This document shows, one piece after another, positions 37,733 through 47,136 of a DNA stretch of 64,000 bases. How positions within the stretch are numbered: position 1 is the stretch's first letter; each line of letters begins with the position of its first letter. The translations under genes and the position numbers were made by a program. This DNA comes from Methylocystis sp. ATCC 49242 (GTDB lineage Bacteria; Pseudomonadota; Alphaproteobacteria; Rhizobiales; Beijerinckiaceae). The stretch lies in assembly GCF_000188155.2 (NCBI RefSeq), contig NZ_KE124774.1, positions 532,736 through 596,735 of the forward strand, written 5' to 3'. Under the pieces are notes generated by a model, which worked only from the letters and a program-made list of their open reading frames with translations, had not been told where the DNA came from and ran no database searches.

Positions 37733-38053
37733 TCACAAGGCTGAGCGGCAGACGGTGCGGGTAACACGGCCGCGGACGCCATAGCCTTCGTCTGTCTCGA
37801 CCTCGACCTCATGGCAGTTTTGCGAGACGGCCGGCTCTTCAGCGCTGACGGACAGAATGAACGGCTTCGTCGACGGCGACGTGGACTGGATTTGCGCGGC
37901 GGCGGCCTCGGGAGCCTTGGCGAAGATCGCCTTGGCGGCGGCGAAGCTCACATTGGCCGCGAGAATGATGAAGGCGATCTTCATAGCGACGGCGACGCGG
38001 ACCGGGCGGGAAGCGAAGGTGCGGTCGGCGCGGCGGGTTTCGTTGCGGCTCAT
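37733..38053 (-). CDS. Small protein with one hydrophobic segment, unknown
   Basis: A 106-residue protein. A basic start (SRNETRRADRTFASRPVR) is followed by one hydrophobic helix (about 21-42) and a polar domain with two Cys (QNCHEVEVE and TRTVCRSAL), ending at Leu106. It could be a membrane-anchored periplasmic protein. No family is recognised. It ends 20 bases before the L,D-transpeptidase start on the same strand, so the two may share a transcript. GGGG lies upstream of the ATG. Confidence 0.6.
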   Translation of the reverse strand: MSRNETRRADRTFASRPVRVAVAMKIAFIILAANVSFAAAKAIFAKAPEAAAAQIQSTSPSTKPFILSVSAEEPAVSQNCHEVEVETDEGYGVRGRVTRTVCRSAL

Positions 38054-38281
38054 GACAGGACCCCTTTTGTCTGGCGTTCACCATTTGTGAACGATCTGAC
38101 ACTAGGGGCGGCCGCTTGCCGTAACCGTGCGCTGGCGCACAGGGCGGGAGGGGAACCGGCGTCCGCGTCCCTGTCCTTCCGCCACTGTTTGTGCGAAGGG
38201 GCGGATATACGCCCAGTATGAACCAGCCGGAGGTCCGCCAATGGGCGGTTTCCGCTGACGTGGGCGATTGAGGAGAAGAAG

Positions 38282-39148
38282 ATGCAATGCGATCACGCCG
38301 CAAATCTTCGTGCGCTGCTGGATCAGCCGGGGATCACGATTGCCCCGGGCGTTTATGACTGCATCACGGCGAGGCTGGCGCAGCAGGCCGGCTTTCGCAT
38401 GGTCTTCAGCAGCGGCTTCGGGATCGCGGCTTCGCTCCTCGGCGCGCCGGACATCGGCCTTTTGACGGCGTCGGAGATCACGGACCGGGTCAGATATATT
38501 TGCAGGGCGATCGATATTCCTCTCATCGCCGACATCGACACTGGCTATGGCAATGCGAATAATGTCGTGAGGACGGTCGAAGACGCCATTGCCGCGGGAG
38601 CGGCCGGAATTATCCTCGAGGATCAGGAATGGCCGAAGAAATGCGGCCATCTCGAAGGCAAGAAAGTTATCCCGCCGGAAGAGCATGTCAAGAAAATCCG
38701 GGCGGCGACAAGGGCGCGGGACTCGAACAAGCTCGTCATCGTCGCGAGGACGGACTCCCGCGCAATCTACGGGCTTGACGACGCCATAGAGCGGGGGAAG
38801 GCGTATGCGGACGCAGGCGCCGACGTCGTCTTTGTAGAAGCGCCGCAATCGAGGCAGGAACTGGAAAAAATCGCGCGAGAGCTGAATGGCCTGAAGCTGT
38901 TCGCCAACATCATCGAAGGCGGCAAGACGCCCGAGCTGACCGCGAAAACCCTCGACGAAATGGGTTTCAAATTATGCGCCTTCGCGCTCAGCGGTCTCTT
39001 CGCGTCAACGCTCGGGATCAAGAAGTGCTTCGAAACGCTTCACAGCAATGGAATGACGGGCGACATGCTGAGCGAGCTTTCGTTTCAACATTTCGAGAAG
39101 GTCGTCGATCTCGACAAATACCGCGCCCGGGAAAAAGAATTCGAGTGA
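38282..39148 (+). CDS. Isocitrate lyase/PEP mutase superfamily enzyme
   Basis: A 288-residue TIM-barrel enzyme. PLIADIDTGYGNANNVVRTV provides the Mg-binding Asp residues, and LEDQEWPKKCGHLEGKKVIP carries the gating-loop KKCGH that in isocitrate and methylisocitrate lyases supplies the catalytic Cys. VARTDSRAIYGLDDAIERGKAY is the next conserved block. The product cleaves or rearranges a C-C or P-C bond in a 2-oxo/hydroxy acid; methylisocitrate lyase, carboxyphosphonoenolpyruvate mutase or oxaloacetate hydrolase remain possible. GAGGAGAAGAAG sits just before the ATG. It stands alone between an unrelated small gene and the DUF2076 gene. Confidence 0.87.
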   Translation: MQCDHAANLRALLDQPGITIAPGVYDCITARLAQQAGFRMVFSSGFGIAASLLGAPDIGLLTASEITDRVRYICRAIDIPLIADIDTGYGNANNVVRTVEDAIAAGAAGIILEDQEWPKKCGHLEGKKVIPPEEHVKKIRAATRARDSNKLVIVARTDSRAIYGLDDAIERGKAYADAGADVVFVEAPQSRQELEKIARELNGLKLFANIIEGGKTPELTAKTLDEMGFKLCAFALSGLFASTLGIKKCFETLHSNGMTGDMLSELSFQHFEKVVDLDKYRAREKEFE

Positions 39149-39184
39149 GCCGCATTTATCCGGCCGGATTGAAAAACAAAGAAA

Positions 39185-39210
39185 AACCCCGTCGGCGTCC
39201 CGACGGGGTT
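39185..39210. terminator. Bidirectional Rho-independent terminator
   Basis: An 11-bp stem (AACCCCGTCGG/CCGACGGGGTT) with a 4-base loop sits between the convergent ICL-like and DUF2076 genes. On the minus strand it is followed by TTTTTCTTTG, so it serves the DUF2076 gene best. Confidence 0.75.
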
Positions 39211-39236
39211 CTCCATTAGTTGCGCTCTGTGACGGG

Positions 39237-39956
39237 TCAGACGTCGAAGCCGCCATCGCCGCCGTCATCGAATCCGCCGCCGTCATCGAAGCCGGCGTCC
39301 GAGCTGTAGTCGGCGTCCTGCATGCCGCTCTCGCCGCCATAGCCGTGATCATAGCCGGCCTCTTGCGCGCCGGATTCATCGCCATAGTAATTATTGACGA
39401 TGGTGGTCTCGCTGGTCGGCGTGAAGCCGGACCCGATGCCGAGATTGCCCATCCCGCCATAACCGCCATGGTGGGAGAACAGGTTGCGGATGCTGTCGGC
39501 GAGCAGCACGCCGCCCGCGACGCCCGCGGCCGTGCCGAGCGCGCCCTTCAGGAAGCTGTTGCCGCCGCCAGCCGGTTCAGGAGCATAGCCTTGCGGCGGG
39601 GGCGGAGGGGGCGCATAGCCGGGCTGGGCGCCCCACGGCCCATTGGGTCGCTGCTGCGCGGGACGCGGAGGCGCCGACGGACGCTGACCGCCGCCCAGCA
39701 AACCGCCGAGGAAGCCGCCTGCAGGCTTCGACTCCAGCTCCTTCACACGGGCTTCAAGCTCCTGAATACGCTGATTGGCGCCTTCCAGAGCCTGTTCCTG
39801 CACGATCACGGTCTGCGCCAGCAGATAGGGCGCGGCCGGCTGGGCCTTGACCTGCTCGTTGATGAAAGTCTCCGCCTCCTGGTCGCGCGCGCCTGTGGCT
39901 GCGCTCTTCGTCCGCTCGAAAAGGCCGACGAGAAGTTGGCGTTCTTCCGGTGACAT
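39237..39956 (-). CDS. DUF2076 domain protein
   Basis: A 239-residue protein opening SPEERQLLVGLFERTKSAA, the DUF2076 start. A coiled-coil-like stretch (about 35-80, EQALEGANQRIQELEARVKELE) and a Pro-rich tract come next. FLKGALGTAAGVAGGVLLADSI is a hydrophobic Gly/Ala segment, followed by an Asp/Gly-rich acidic tail (DDGGGFDDGGDGGFDV at the end). The family is conserved in proteobacteria without assigned function. The ATG at 39956 fits the family start. Divergent from the hypothetical gene at 40161. Confidence 0.85.
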   Translation of the reverse strand: MSPEERQLLVGLFERTKSAATGARDQEAETFINEQVKAQPAAPYLLAQTVIVQEQALEGANQRIQELEARVKELESKPAGGFLGGLLGGGQRPSAPPRPAQQRPNGPWGAQPGYAPPPPPPQGYAPEPAGGGNSFLKGALGTAAGVAGGVLLADSIRNLFSHHGGYGGMGNLGIGSGFTPTSETTIVNNYYGDESGAQEAGYDHGYGGESGMQDADYSSDAGFDDGGGFDDGGDGGFDV

Positions 39957-40160
39957 AACACTCTCCCCTTTGTCGCCGCGCCTGGCGCGCGACGACAAGG
40001 AATATGGGGGAATGCGGCAATTTCGCCAAGAGCTGGCGGGAACGGGGCCGGTTAAACTTTGGTCATTCGCCGGTAAGCGCGAGGTCACTATATAAAGAGA
40101 TATGAAGCCAGGGCTGAGGAACACCCTGAAAATCGGTCGGCGTTTTTGGGTGGAGAGGCC

Positions 40161-40769
40161 ATGTCGTTTACGGAAATCCAGAGACGGCGTCCGAGTTTTT
40201 TCCACGCATTGGAGTTGGACGATGGCGACTATGCCAGGTTCGTGCGAGAAGCCTTCGATCCTATGGACGGCGAGACGAAAGCCAATGTGCTGGTCGCTTA
40301 TCTGAACCTGCTTCCGATCCTTCTCGCCCTGAACAAAAGCGCCAGCGACGGGCACGAACCCTATTCGGTAGAAGATTTCATCAGAGGATGCGAGAGCGAT
40401 CTGATGCAGGGCCACGGTGAAGCGATAAACGCACGCCTGTCGTGGTTCATGTTCGCCGCGCTTCTCGGGAGGCTGGAAAAACTGGCAAGTAAAGGCGTCG
40501 ATGCCGCCAACGACGCCGGTGCGGAAATCTGGCTCCAATTGGCTGAATCGACGCCCGAGTTGAAATATATGCTGCCAGAGAGCGTTTTATGGAAGCAATC
40601 CGAAGTGGCCTCGTTCAATCCAAATTGTTCAGACGAAGAATTGATGCGCCTGACACTGGAAGTTCACATGCCGCCGGTGTTCTCGAAAAATCGTTTGATT
40701 TCCAATTTTTTCAAATCACGAGGCGTTTTATACCATCCCCCTGCCGCGATGACATGCACAATCCCCTGA
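40161..40769 (+). CDS. Hypothetical cytoplasmic protein
   Basis: A 202-residue soluble, helix-rich protein with no signal or membrane segment and no family I recognise. It begins MSFTEIQRRRPSFFHALEL and contains acidic helices (YSVEDFIRGCESDLMQ). Its base composition is less GC-rich than its neighbours toward the 3' end. The ATG at 40161 follows TGGAGAGG. It is convergent with proB and divergent from the DUF2076 gene. Confidence 0.6.
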   Translation: MSFTEIQRRRPSFFHALELDDGDYARFVREAFDPMDGETKANVLVAYLNLLPILLALNKSASDGHEPYSVEDFIRGCESDLMQGHGEAINARLSWFMFAALLGRLEKLASKGVDAANDAGAEIWLQLAESTPELKYMLPESVLWKQSEVASFNPNCSDEELMRLTLEVHMPPVFSKNRLISNFFKSRGVLYHPPAAMTCTIP

Positions 40770-40791
40770 ACGCGGAGTAATCACGCCGCGC

Positions 40792-41922
40792 TCACTCGCC
40801 GGAGAGCGCCATGTCGTCCCGATGGATGATTTCGTCGGGGCCCTTGAATCCCAGAAGGCTTTCTATGTCCTTCGTCGAGCGGCCGGCGATTTTGGCGGCG
40901 TCCATCGCATCATAGGTGACGAGGCCGCGGCCGATTTCGCCGCCCTTCGCATTACGGATCACGATGCAATCGCCGCGCGCGAAGCCGCCCTCTATGCGGG
41001 TCACGCCCGCGGGCAGCAGACTTTTGCCCGATGTGAGCGCGCGCTCGGCGCCGTCGTCGATATGAACCGCGCCCTTGGGCTCCAGCGAGCCGGCGATCCA
41101 TTTCTTGCGCGCGGTCACCGGGTTCGACGGCGTCAGAAACCAGGTGCAGCGCCCGCCGCCGGCGATACGCTCGATCGGCGCCTCCTCGCGCCCGTCGGCG
41201 ATCACCATATGGGCGCCGCCGGTGGTGGCGATCTTTGCGGCCTCGATCTTGGTGCGCATGCCGCCACGGGAATATTGAGAGGCGGCGCCGCCAGCCATGG
41301 CCTCGATCTCGGCCGTGACGCGCGGCACGATGGGTATATGCTTCGCATCCGGGTCGGAGCCGGGCGGGGCGGTATAGAGCCCGTCTACGTCGGAAAGAAG
41401 AATCAGCAGGTCGGCGCTCGCCATGGTCGCGACACGGGCGGCGAGGCGGTCGTTGTCGCCATAGCGGATTTCCGCGGTCGCCACCGTGTCGTTCTCGTTG
41501 ATGACGGGAACGGCGCGCAGCGACATGAGGCGGGTAAGGCACTCGCGCGCATAGAGATAGCGGCGCCGCTCCTCCGTATCCCCAAGAGTGACCAGCACCT
41601 GTCCGGCGACGAGCCCGCGGTCATGAAGCGCTTCCGCCCAGAGCCGCGCCAGCGCGATCTGGCCGACGGCGGCCGCGGCCTGGCTGTCCTCGAGCTTCAT
41701 CGCGCCCATCGGAAAGCCCAGCACGCTGCGGCCCAACGCCACCGCGCCGGAGGAGACGACCAAAACGTCCGCGCCGCCGCGATGCAGCGTGGCGATGTCA
41801 TCGGCAAGGCGCGTGAGCCATTTGCGCTTGGCGGACGCCTTCTTGGGGTCGACGAGCAGCGAGGAGCCGACCTTGACGACGATGCGGCGGAATGAGGCGA
41901 GTTTGGGGGCGCGCTTGGTCAT
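40792..41922 (-). CDS. proB: Glutamate 5-kinase
   Basis: A 376-residue enzyme, the full amino acid kinase plus PUA length. [41 protein letters not shown] (substrate and ATP site) and [11 protein letters not shown] are ProB landmarks; the C-terminal 75 residues form the PUA domain ([14 protein letters not shown]). It phosphorylates glutamate in the first step of proline synthesis. Its partner proA is not in the window. It follows the DUF2585 gene, whose present frame overlaps the start by 4 bases. Confidence 0.96.
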   Translation of the reverse strand: MTKRAPKLASFRRIVVKVGSSLLVDPKKASAKRKWLTRLADDIATLHRGGADVLVVSSGAVALGRSVLGFPMGAMKLEDSQAAAAVGQIALARLWAEALHDRGLVAGQVLVTLGDTEERRRYLYARECLTRLMSLRAVPVINENDTVATAEIRYGDNDRLAARVATMASADLLILLSDVDGLYTAPPGSDPDAKHIPIVPRVTAEIEAMAGGAASQYSRGGMRTKIEAAKIATTGGAHMVIADGREEAPIERIAGGGRCTWFLTPSNPVTARKKWIAGSLEPKGAVHIDDGAERALTSGKSLLPAGVTRIEGGFARGDCIVIRNAKGGEIGRGLVTYDAMDAAKIAGRSTKDIESLLGFKGPDEIIHRDDMALSGE

Positions 41923-42605
41923 GAAGGCGATAAATCGAGGAGCTTCGCTGTTTGCGCGGTCGGACGGGCCGGGCGCGATTCATAAAGTATGGCGAGAGTT
42001 AGCTTAGCCCGGAGGCGACTGCAAATCCGGGACCTCCTATGCGCCGTCGGCCTGCCAGCGCCGGATGACGTCGAGGGGTGGATCAAGTTCAGCAGATTCA
42101 GCGTGAGATTATCGCGTATGAGCGCGGCCAGCGCGACCTCCATGGCGACCGCCAGGGCGACGACGCCCCACAGCGGCAGGCGCCACGAGAGTATGAAACC
42201 CAGCGCCATCATGAAGGTGTCGGAAATCGAATTGAGGATGCTGTCGCCCGAATAGCCCAGCGCGAGCGCCTGCGCCCGGTAGAGACGGATGACAAGCGGC
42301 GTGTTCTCGACGATTTCCCACCCCGCTTCGATGCCGATCGCGACAAGAAGCCGGCCTCCCATTGGATACCGGGGCAGCAGGAGCCAGGTCAGCAGATAGA
42401 AAAGCGTCCCATGGATCACATGGGTGAAGCTGTACCAGTCGAAGACATGTTGCGAGTTTCCGGCGGAGAGGACGGAGCCTTCCCACAGTTTCACGTAGCC
42501 GCAGGCGCATATGGCGGGCTGACCAAGAAAATACAGAGCCGCGCTCTGTGCGGCGATGCCGCCGCTTCCGATCAAAATGAAATTGCGTAACGAGAATGTG
42601 GCCAT
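41919..42605 (-). CDS. DUF2585 (UPF0314) membrane protein, C-terminus changed by a probable frameshift
   Basis: A polytopic membrane protein with the family landmarks [53 protein letters not shown] and [15 protein letters not shown]. Family members end soon after this point in PLDxIxxWQ. Here the frame instead continues 48 residues ([15 protein letters not shown] onward) with no family match. Adding one base to the GGGG run at 42075-42078 restores [12 protein letters not shown] and a stop at 42037. The ancestral end is thus still present in the next frame. The current stop overlaps proB by 4 bases (ATGA), which could be chance. Function of the family is unknown; three to five TM helices are visible. 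Confidence 0.82.
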   Translation of the reverse strand: MATFSLRNFILIGSGGIAAQSAALYFLGQPAICACGYVKLWEGSVLSAGNSQHVFDWYSFTHVIHGTLFYLLTWLLLPRYPMGGRLLVAIGIEAGWEIVENTPLVIRLYRAQALALGYSGDSILNSISDTFMMALGFILSWRLPLWGVVALAVAMEVALAALIRDNLTLNLLNLIHPSTSSGAGRPTAHRRSRICSRLRAKLTLAILYESRPARPTAQTAKLLDLSPS

Positions 42606-42756
42606 GTTTTCAATTTACGCACTTTTCACCATAGCCTGCAATGCAAGAGGACGCTCATCGAAGAATAGCGGCGCAGAGCGCGGCGCGGATGAATGCGGTG
42701 CAATGATTAGATGATCCGATCGAGGGCGTTCGAGCTCCTATTAGTCTTGATCGACA

Positions 42757-43627
42757 CTAGAGGGTGTTATGTACTTTGGTGATTGATTGTCTTAGTAGAA
42801 TCGGATGTCTGCGATTCGCAAACCTTATCCGTCTGACGTCAGCGACGAAGAATGGTCGCTGGTTGCGCCTTATCTGACGCTCATGGACGAAGGCGCGCCG
42901 CAGCGTCAACATTCGCTGCGCGAGCTGTTCAACGGCCTGCGTTACGTGCTGCGCTACGGCATCGCCTGGCGCGCCATGCCCAACGATCTGCCGCCATGGT
43001 TCGCCGTGTATCAGCAATCGCAGCGCTGGCTGTCGGCGGGCGTGTTCGAGGCGCTTGCGCAGGATCTGCGCGCCCAGTTGCGCGTCGCTTCCGGGCGGGC
43101 GGCGGAGCCGACGGCGGCGATCATCGACAGCCGCACCTTGCGCTCGACCCCTGAGAGCGGCCCACGAGCGGGCTATGACGGCGCGAAGCGAAAGCGCGGC
43201 TCGAAGCTGCACATGGCAGTCGACACATTGGGCCATTTGCTGGCGTTGCATGTCACGCCGGCGAATGTCGATGACCGCGCCGAGGTCGGCAAGCTCATCG
43301 CAGCCGTGCAGGATGTGACAGGCGAAAGCGTCGAACTCGTTTATGTCGATCAGGGCTACACCGGCGAAAAGGCGTCCGAGGCCGCAAAGGCGCAGGGCGC
43401 CGAGCCTTGCGTCGTCAAACTCGCCGAGGCCAAAAAAGGCTTCGTGTTGCTGCCCAAGCGCTGGGTGGTCGAGCGTTCATTCGCCTGGGCGACGCGATGC
43501 AGGCGGCTCGTCAAAGACTACGAGCGCTATGCTCAGACCCTCGCAGGACTCCACGTCGTCGCCTTCGCATGTCTCATGCTCAAGCGCGCAGCAGATTTCA
43601 TGATCCAAGGTGCATAACACCCTCTAG
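42757..43627 (+). mobile_element. Complete IS5-family insertion sequence
   Basis: 23-bp terminal inverted repeats flank one transposase gene. The left end begins CTAGAGGGTGTTATG at 42757 and the right end closes with its complement at 43627; 21 of 23 positions pair. CTAG is found at both outer ends, so the target duplication (TA or CTAG) cannot be separated from the repeat. The element lies in the divergent gap between the DUF2585 gene and the chemotaxis operon. Confidence 0.92.
42805..43617 (+). CDS. IS5-family transposase
   Basis: A 270-residue, single-frame DDE transposase. The N-terminal domain is PYPSDVSDEEWSLVAPYL with RYGIAWRAMPNDLPPW. AAIIDSRTLRSTPESG holds the first Asp, LVYVDQGYTGEKA the second, and VVERSFAWATRCRRLVKDYE the Glu with the usual ERSFAW motif of the IS1031/ISL2-type group. 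All three are intact, so the element is probably still mobile. Confidence 0.95.
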   Translation: MSAIRKPYPSDVSDEEWSLVAPYLTLMDEGAPQRQHSLRELFNGLRYVLRYGIAWRAMPNDLPPWFAVYQQSQRWLSAGVFEALAQDLRAQLRVASGRAAEPTAAIIDSRTLRSTPESGPRAGYDGAKRKRGSKLHMAVDTLGHLLALHVTPANVDDRAEVGKLIAAVQDVTGESVELVYVDQGYTGEKASEAAKAQGAEPCVVKLAEAKKGFVLLPKRWVVERSFAWATRCRRLVKDYERYAQTLAGLHVVAFACLMLKRAADFMIQGA

Positions 43628-44018
43628 GAAACTGTCGACGCGTCTGTACCTGCAAATTGTCTTAAAGGCGTTCAGCCGCAGGTAAGATTCGACTCGTATA
43701 AGAGAATTCATGGCGACGCGAATCTATTCGCAGGCATGACGCCGTGTCGCCCTATCGGTGAAAGCCCGAGATCAGCATCCCCTGACAGCGCCCGGCGAAT
43801 TCTGTTTGCGATCGATGATCGAAACAGTATGCGAGCTCGTTCGGTCCGACGTGATAGCGGCGGGCTGGCACGTCGACTTCACCGCCGCTCAGCGTTCTTT
43901 TTGCGTCAATCGTTCACCGGCGACGGTGTGAGCAAATGGGCTCCTTTGGCATGACCGTCGAAGCGCGAAGCGAAGCGCCCGGAAATTCCGCTCCAAAAGA
44001 CCTTTTTGGGGGCGTCCT
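43628..44018. other. Chemotaxis operon leader with possible lost N-terminal codons
   Basis: 391 bp between the insertion sequence and the first cheA, presumably with the operon promoter. From 43936 an ATG frame reads GSFGMTVEARSEAPGNSAP then KDLFGGVL and stops where the cheA frame opens. Adding one G to the TTTTTGGGGG run (44003-44012) would fuse it to the cheA frame as KDLFGGRPVIVRDGD. So the true cheA start may be 43936 or 43951. Confidence 0.45.
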
Positions 44019-45251
44019 GTGATCGTGAGGGATGGCGACGCGCAAGCTCCGGGCGCAGAGGCTTTATCCGCGGCGCAGGTCAACAGTCAGCTGCGCGTGT
44101 CCGCTAAGAAAGTGGGCCGGCTGATGGATCTCGTCGGAGAGCTCAGCCTCAGTGTTTCCGAGACGATCCGTAGCCCGGACATCGCCGGCGTCGATCTGTC
44201 GAACTTCGAGAAATCCGCGCATCGACTGCAACTCGTCGTGCGCGAGGTGCAGGAGGCCGCTGCGGAACTGCGTCTTGTTCCGATCGGCGACGTCTTCCGG
44301 CGCATGGGGCGTTTGGTACGCGAACTGGAGCGCCAGACCGGCAAGGAAGTCGATCTGGAGATTCATGGCGAGGAAACGGAAATCGACAAGATGGTCGTGG
44401 ACCGTCTTTTCGAGCCGCTCGTGCATCTGGTGCGCAATTCGGTCGATCACGGCCTCGAGCCGCCCGACGACAGGATGGCGGCGGGCAAGCCGCGTCGCGG
44501 GCGCATCAGGCTGGCCGCCGCGCAGGTTGGCGGCGACATACAGATTACGGTCTCCGATGACGGCCGCGGATTGAACCGCGCGCGTATCCTGCAACGCGCC
44601 CGGGAGCGCGGCTTTTTCGGCGCTGACGAAGAGCCGGAGGACGCGGATTTATGGAAGGTCGTTTTCAAGCCGGGTTTTTCGACGGCGGAGACTGTCACCA
44701 ATCTTTCTGGCCGCGGCGTCGGCATGGACGTTCTGGACCACACGATGAAAGCGTTGCGGGGGCGCATCTCGATCGATAGCGTCTGGGAGCGTGGCGCGCG
44801 TGTCGTGCTGGCGATCCCGCTGTCGCTCGCCTTTCTCGACAGTCTCGTCATGCGCGTCGGCGAGCGCCTCTATGCGACTCCGATTGGTGTGGTCGCCGAG
44901 ATTTTTCGCCCCGACTCCGACCAGGTCACCATCCTCTCCGCGCAGGGCGGCAGTGAAGTGGTGAAGGTGCGCGACGCATTGATCCCGATCTGCCGGCTGG
45001 ATGAGTTTTACGGAGAGCGTAACGAGACGCGGACACCACTGGAGCGCCAGATCATTGTGGTTTTCCATACGAGCCGCGGGCGCATCGGGCTTCCGGTCGA
45101 TGAGATGTTCGATCAGCAGCAAGTCGTCATGAAGCCTCTGCAGGGGCACCTCGAAAGAATCAGGGCGAGCTTTGGTTGCGCGCTTCTCGGCACTGGCGAG
45201 GTTGCGATCATGCTCGATTGCGAGAAATTACGGGAAGGCGCCGCGGCATGA
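44019..45251 (+). CDS. CheA histidine kinase without Hpt domain (CheA4-like)
   Basis: A 410-residue CheA fragment with P3, P4 and P5 only. Dimerisation P3 is at about 22-90 (VSAKKVGRLMDLVGEL). The ATPase P4 is intact, with N-box VHLVRNSVDHGLE (Asn140), DDGRGL, FKPGFST and SGRGVGMDV. The CheW-like P5 runs from about 265 to the end, closing GCALLGTGEVAIMLD. There is no His-containing P1 and no P2. R. sphaeroides CheA4 has this same make-up and phosphorylates the P1 of CheA3 in trans; the last gene of this operon supplies such a partner. The annotated GTG start overlaps a possible upstream frame, so the N-terminus is uncertain. Stop overlaps cheR by 4 bases. Confidence 0.92.
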   Translation: MIVRDGDAQAPGAEALSAAQVNSQLRVSAKKVGRLMDLVGELSLSVSETIRSPDIAGVDLSNFEKSAHRLQLVVREVQEAAAELRLVPIGDVFRRMGRLVRELERQTGKEVDLEIHGEETEIDKMVVDRLFEPLVHLVRNSVDHGLEPPDDRMAAGKPRRGRIRLAAAQVGGDIQITVSDDGRGLNRARILQRARERGFFGADEEPEDADLWKVVFKPGFSTAETVTNLSGRGVGMDVLDHTMKALRGRISIDSVWERGARVVLAIPLSLAFLDSLVMRVGERLYATPIGVVAEIFRPDSDQVTILSAQGGSEVVKVRDALIPICRLDEFYGERNETRTPLERQIIVVFHTSRGRIGLPVDEMFDQQQVVMKPLQGHLERIRASFGCALLGTGEVAIMLDCEKLREGAAA

Positions 45252-46072
45252 CGCTCGACCCACAAAGTTCGGCGCCCTCGCAGGCCAGCAAGCGCCTCCA
45301 GGCCTGGTTGAATAAACGCTGCGGGCTTCATTTTCCCGAGAACAAGTGGGAGATGCTGAATCAGCGACTCGCGCGCGTCATCGAACGATACCGCCTGGAC
45401 AGTATGGAAGCGCTTGTCCAGGAGGTCGAGAGCGGCGACGACCATGAATTGCTCGCGGCCGTGGTGCACGCCGCTTCCACCAATCACACTTACTTCTTCC
45501 GCGAGCCGCACGTGCTCGACTACTTTCGCGTCAACATCCTGCCTCAACTAATGTATCGCGACGAGATAAGGATATGGAGCGCGGCCGCCTCGACGGGCGA
45601 CGAAGCTTATACATGCGCCATCATCGCCGCTGAAGCCCTCGGTCGTCACGCCCTGCGCGACCGGGTCGCGATCCTCGGCACCGACCTGAGTGGACCGGTG
45701 ATCGAGTCGGCGGAAGCAGGCGTCTATGGCCTTCCAAATCTGGAGCAGACATCGCCTGAAATAGTGGCGCGTTATTTCAATGCCATTGGCGACGGGCGTT
45801 TCCTGGTCGCGGATGACATAAGAAGAATATGCACTTTCCGCCGAATGAATTTGAAAGTGCGGCCTTACCCGTTCCAAAAAAAATTCGACGTCGTCTTCTG
45901 CCGCAATGTTCTTTACTACTTCGATATCGCAACGCAGCGCGCTGTGCTGGACGAAATCTATGACGCGACGCAGCCCAACGGGTGGTTGCTTACCAGCGTT
46001 ACAGTAAGCTTGCGCGATCTCGGATCCCGTTGGACGACCATCTGCAGCGGCGTTCACAGGAAGCTCCAATGA
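45248..46072 (+). CDS. cheR: Chemotaxis methyltransferase
   Basis: A 274-residue CheR. The N-terminal helical domain (LNKRCGLHFPENKWEMLNQRL) is followed by an SAM-dependent domain: STNHTYFFREPHVLDYF, IRIWSAAASTGDEAYTCA (SAM loop), VAILGTDLSGPVIESA and FDVVFCRNVLYYFD. It methylates Glu residues of chemoreceptors. The usual GhSEsl segment near the end reads TSVTVSL, a mild divergence. Start and stop overlap cheA4 and cheB by 4 bases each, so the three are coupled. Confidence 0.95.
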   Translation: MTLDPQSSAPSQASKRLQAWLNKRCGLHFPENKWEMLNQRLARVIERYRLDSMEALVQEVESGDDHELLAAVVHAASTNHTYFFREPHVLDYFRVNILPQLMYRDEIRIWSAAASTGDEAYTCAIIAAEALGRHALRDRVAILGTDLSGPVIESAEAGVYGLPNLEQTSPEIVARYFNAIGDGRFLVADDIRRICTFRRMNLKVRPYPFQKKFDVVFCRNVLYYFDIATQRAVLDEIYDATQPNGWLLTSVTVSLRDLGSRWTTICSGVHRKLQ

Positions 46073-47124
46073 AAGAAAAAGCAATGCGCCCCGTTCGGGT
46101 CCTCATCGTCGACGATTCCGCGCTGGTGCGAAAGGTGCTGGCGGATGGATTCGCGCGCGACGGCGGGATCGAGGTTGTCGGGCAAGCGGGCAATCCCTAT
46201 CAGGCCCGCGATTTGCTGGTTGAACTAAAGCCGGACGTGATCACGCTCGACGTCGAAATGCCGCGCATGGATGGTGTGACCTTCCTCAGGCATTTCATGC
46301 CGATCATGCCGACGCCGACGGTGATGATCAGCTCGCTCACGAAAAGCGGCAAGAAAATCACGTTGGACGCGCTGGAGGCGGGCGCGGTCGATATCGTCGC
46401 CAAGCCGACCGTGGGCCTGGTCGACGGACTTCCGGCGATGCTGGACGAAATTTGCCGTCGGGTGAAGGCGGCCGCTTTCGTCGACGTTTCACGCTTCGCC
46501 CGGTCGACGCCGCTCCCCATCGAGCATGTCTCGGCGCTCGATGAGACGACCGATCAGCTCATCGCCATCGGCGCATCCACCGGCGGCGTGCAGGCGTTGA
46601 ACCGCATCATGCCCGCTTTCCCTGCGGAGAACGCCGCGATCGTGATCGTGCAGCACATGCCGGCCGGCGTGACGTCGAGCTTCGCCGAGCGGCTGAACGG
46701 GATTTCCGCAATGCGCGTAAGGGAGGCGGCGCATGGCGATCGACTCATGAACGGCCTTGCGTTGGTCGCGCCCGGTGGACAGCGGCATATGACGGTCATC
46801 CGCTCGGGCGGCGAGTATCGCGTCGCGCTGCAGGACGGTCCCGAGGTCAATTATTCGCGGCCAGCCGTCGATGTTTTGTTCAGTTCCGTCGCGAAGGCCG
46901 CGGGGCGCAATGCGGCCGCAGCGGTTTTAACCGGCATGGGGCGCGACGGCGCCGCCGGCCTGCTCGCCATACGCAATGCTGGCGGCAGGACGATGGTGCA
47001 GGATGAGGCGACCTCGATCGTCTACGGCATGCCCAAGGCGGCCAATGACGCCGGCGGCGCGGAGGTCGTCGCGCCGCTCGAGAAAATACCCGCCTTGCTC
47101 GCCCGGGCGACGAGACGCGGCTGA
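46069..47124 (+). CDS. cheB: Chemotaxis response regulator/methylesterase
   Basis: A 351-residue CheB. The receiver domain has VLIVDDSALVRKVL and the phospho-acceptor Asp61 in VITLDVEMPRMDG, and a catalytic domain follows with Ser170 in IGASTGGVQAL, His196 in IVQHMPAG and Asp293 in LTGMGRDGAAG. It removes methyl groups from receptors when phosphorylated by the CheA pair. The ATG at 46069 overlaps the cheR stop (ATGA). Confidence 0.96.
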   Translation: MKEKAMRPVRVLIVDDSALVRKVLADGFARDGGIEVVGQAGNPYQARDLLVELKPDVITLDVEMPRMDGVTFLRHFMPIMPTPTVMISSLTKSGKKITLDALEAGAVDIVAKPTVGLVDGLPAMLDEICRRVKAAAFVDVSRFARSTPLPIEHVSALDETTDQLIAIGASTGGVQALNRIMPAFPAENAAIVIVQHMPAGVTSSFAERLNGISAMRVREAAHGDRLMNGLALVAPGGQRHMTVIRSGGEYRVALQDGPEVNYSRPAVDVLFSSVAKAAGRNAAAAVLTGMGRDGAAGLLAIRNAGGRTMVQDEATSIVYGMPKAANDAGGAEVVAPLEKIPALLARATRRG

Positions 47125-47136
47125 ATGGAGAACATT

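Noticed and set aside
38102-38848. Minus-strand frame across the ICL/PEP mutase start
   Set aside because: Overlaps a well-supported gene and has no recognisable domain.
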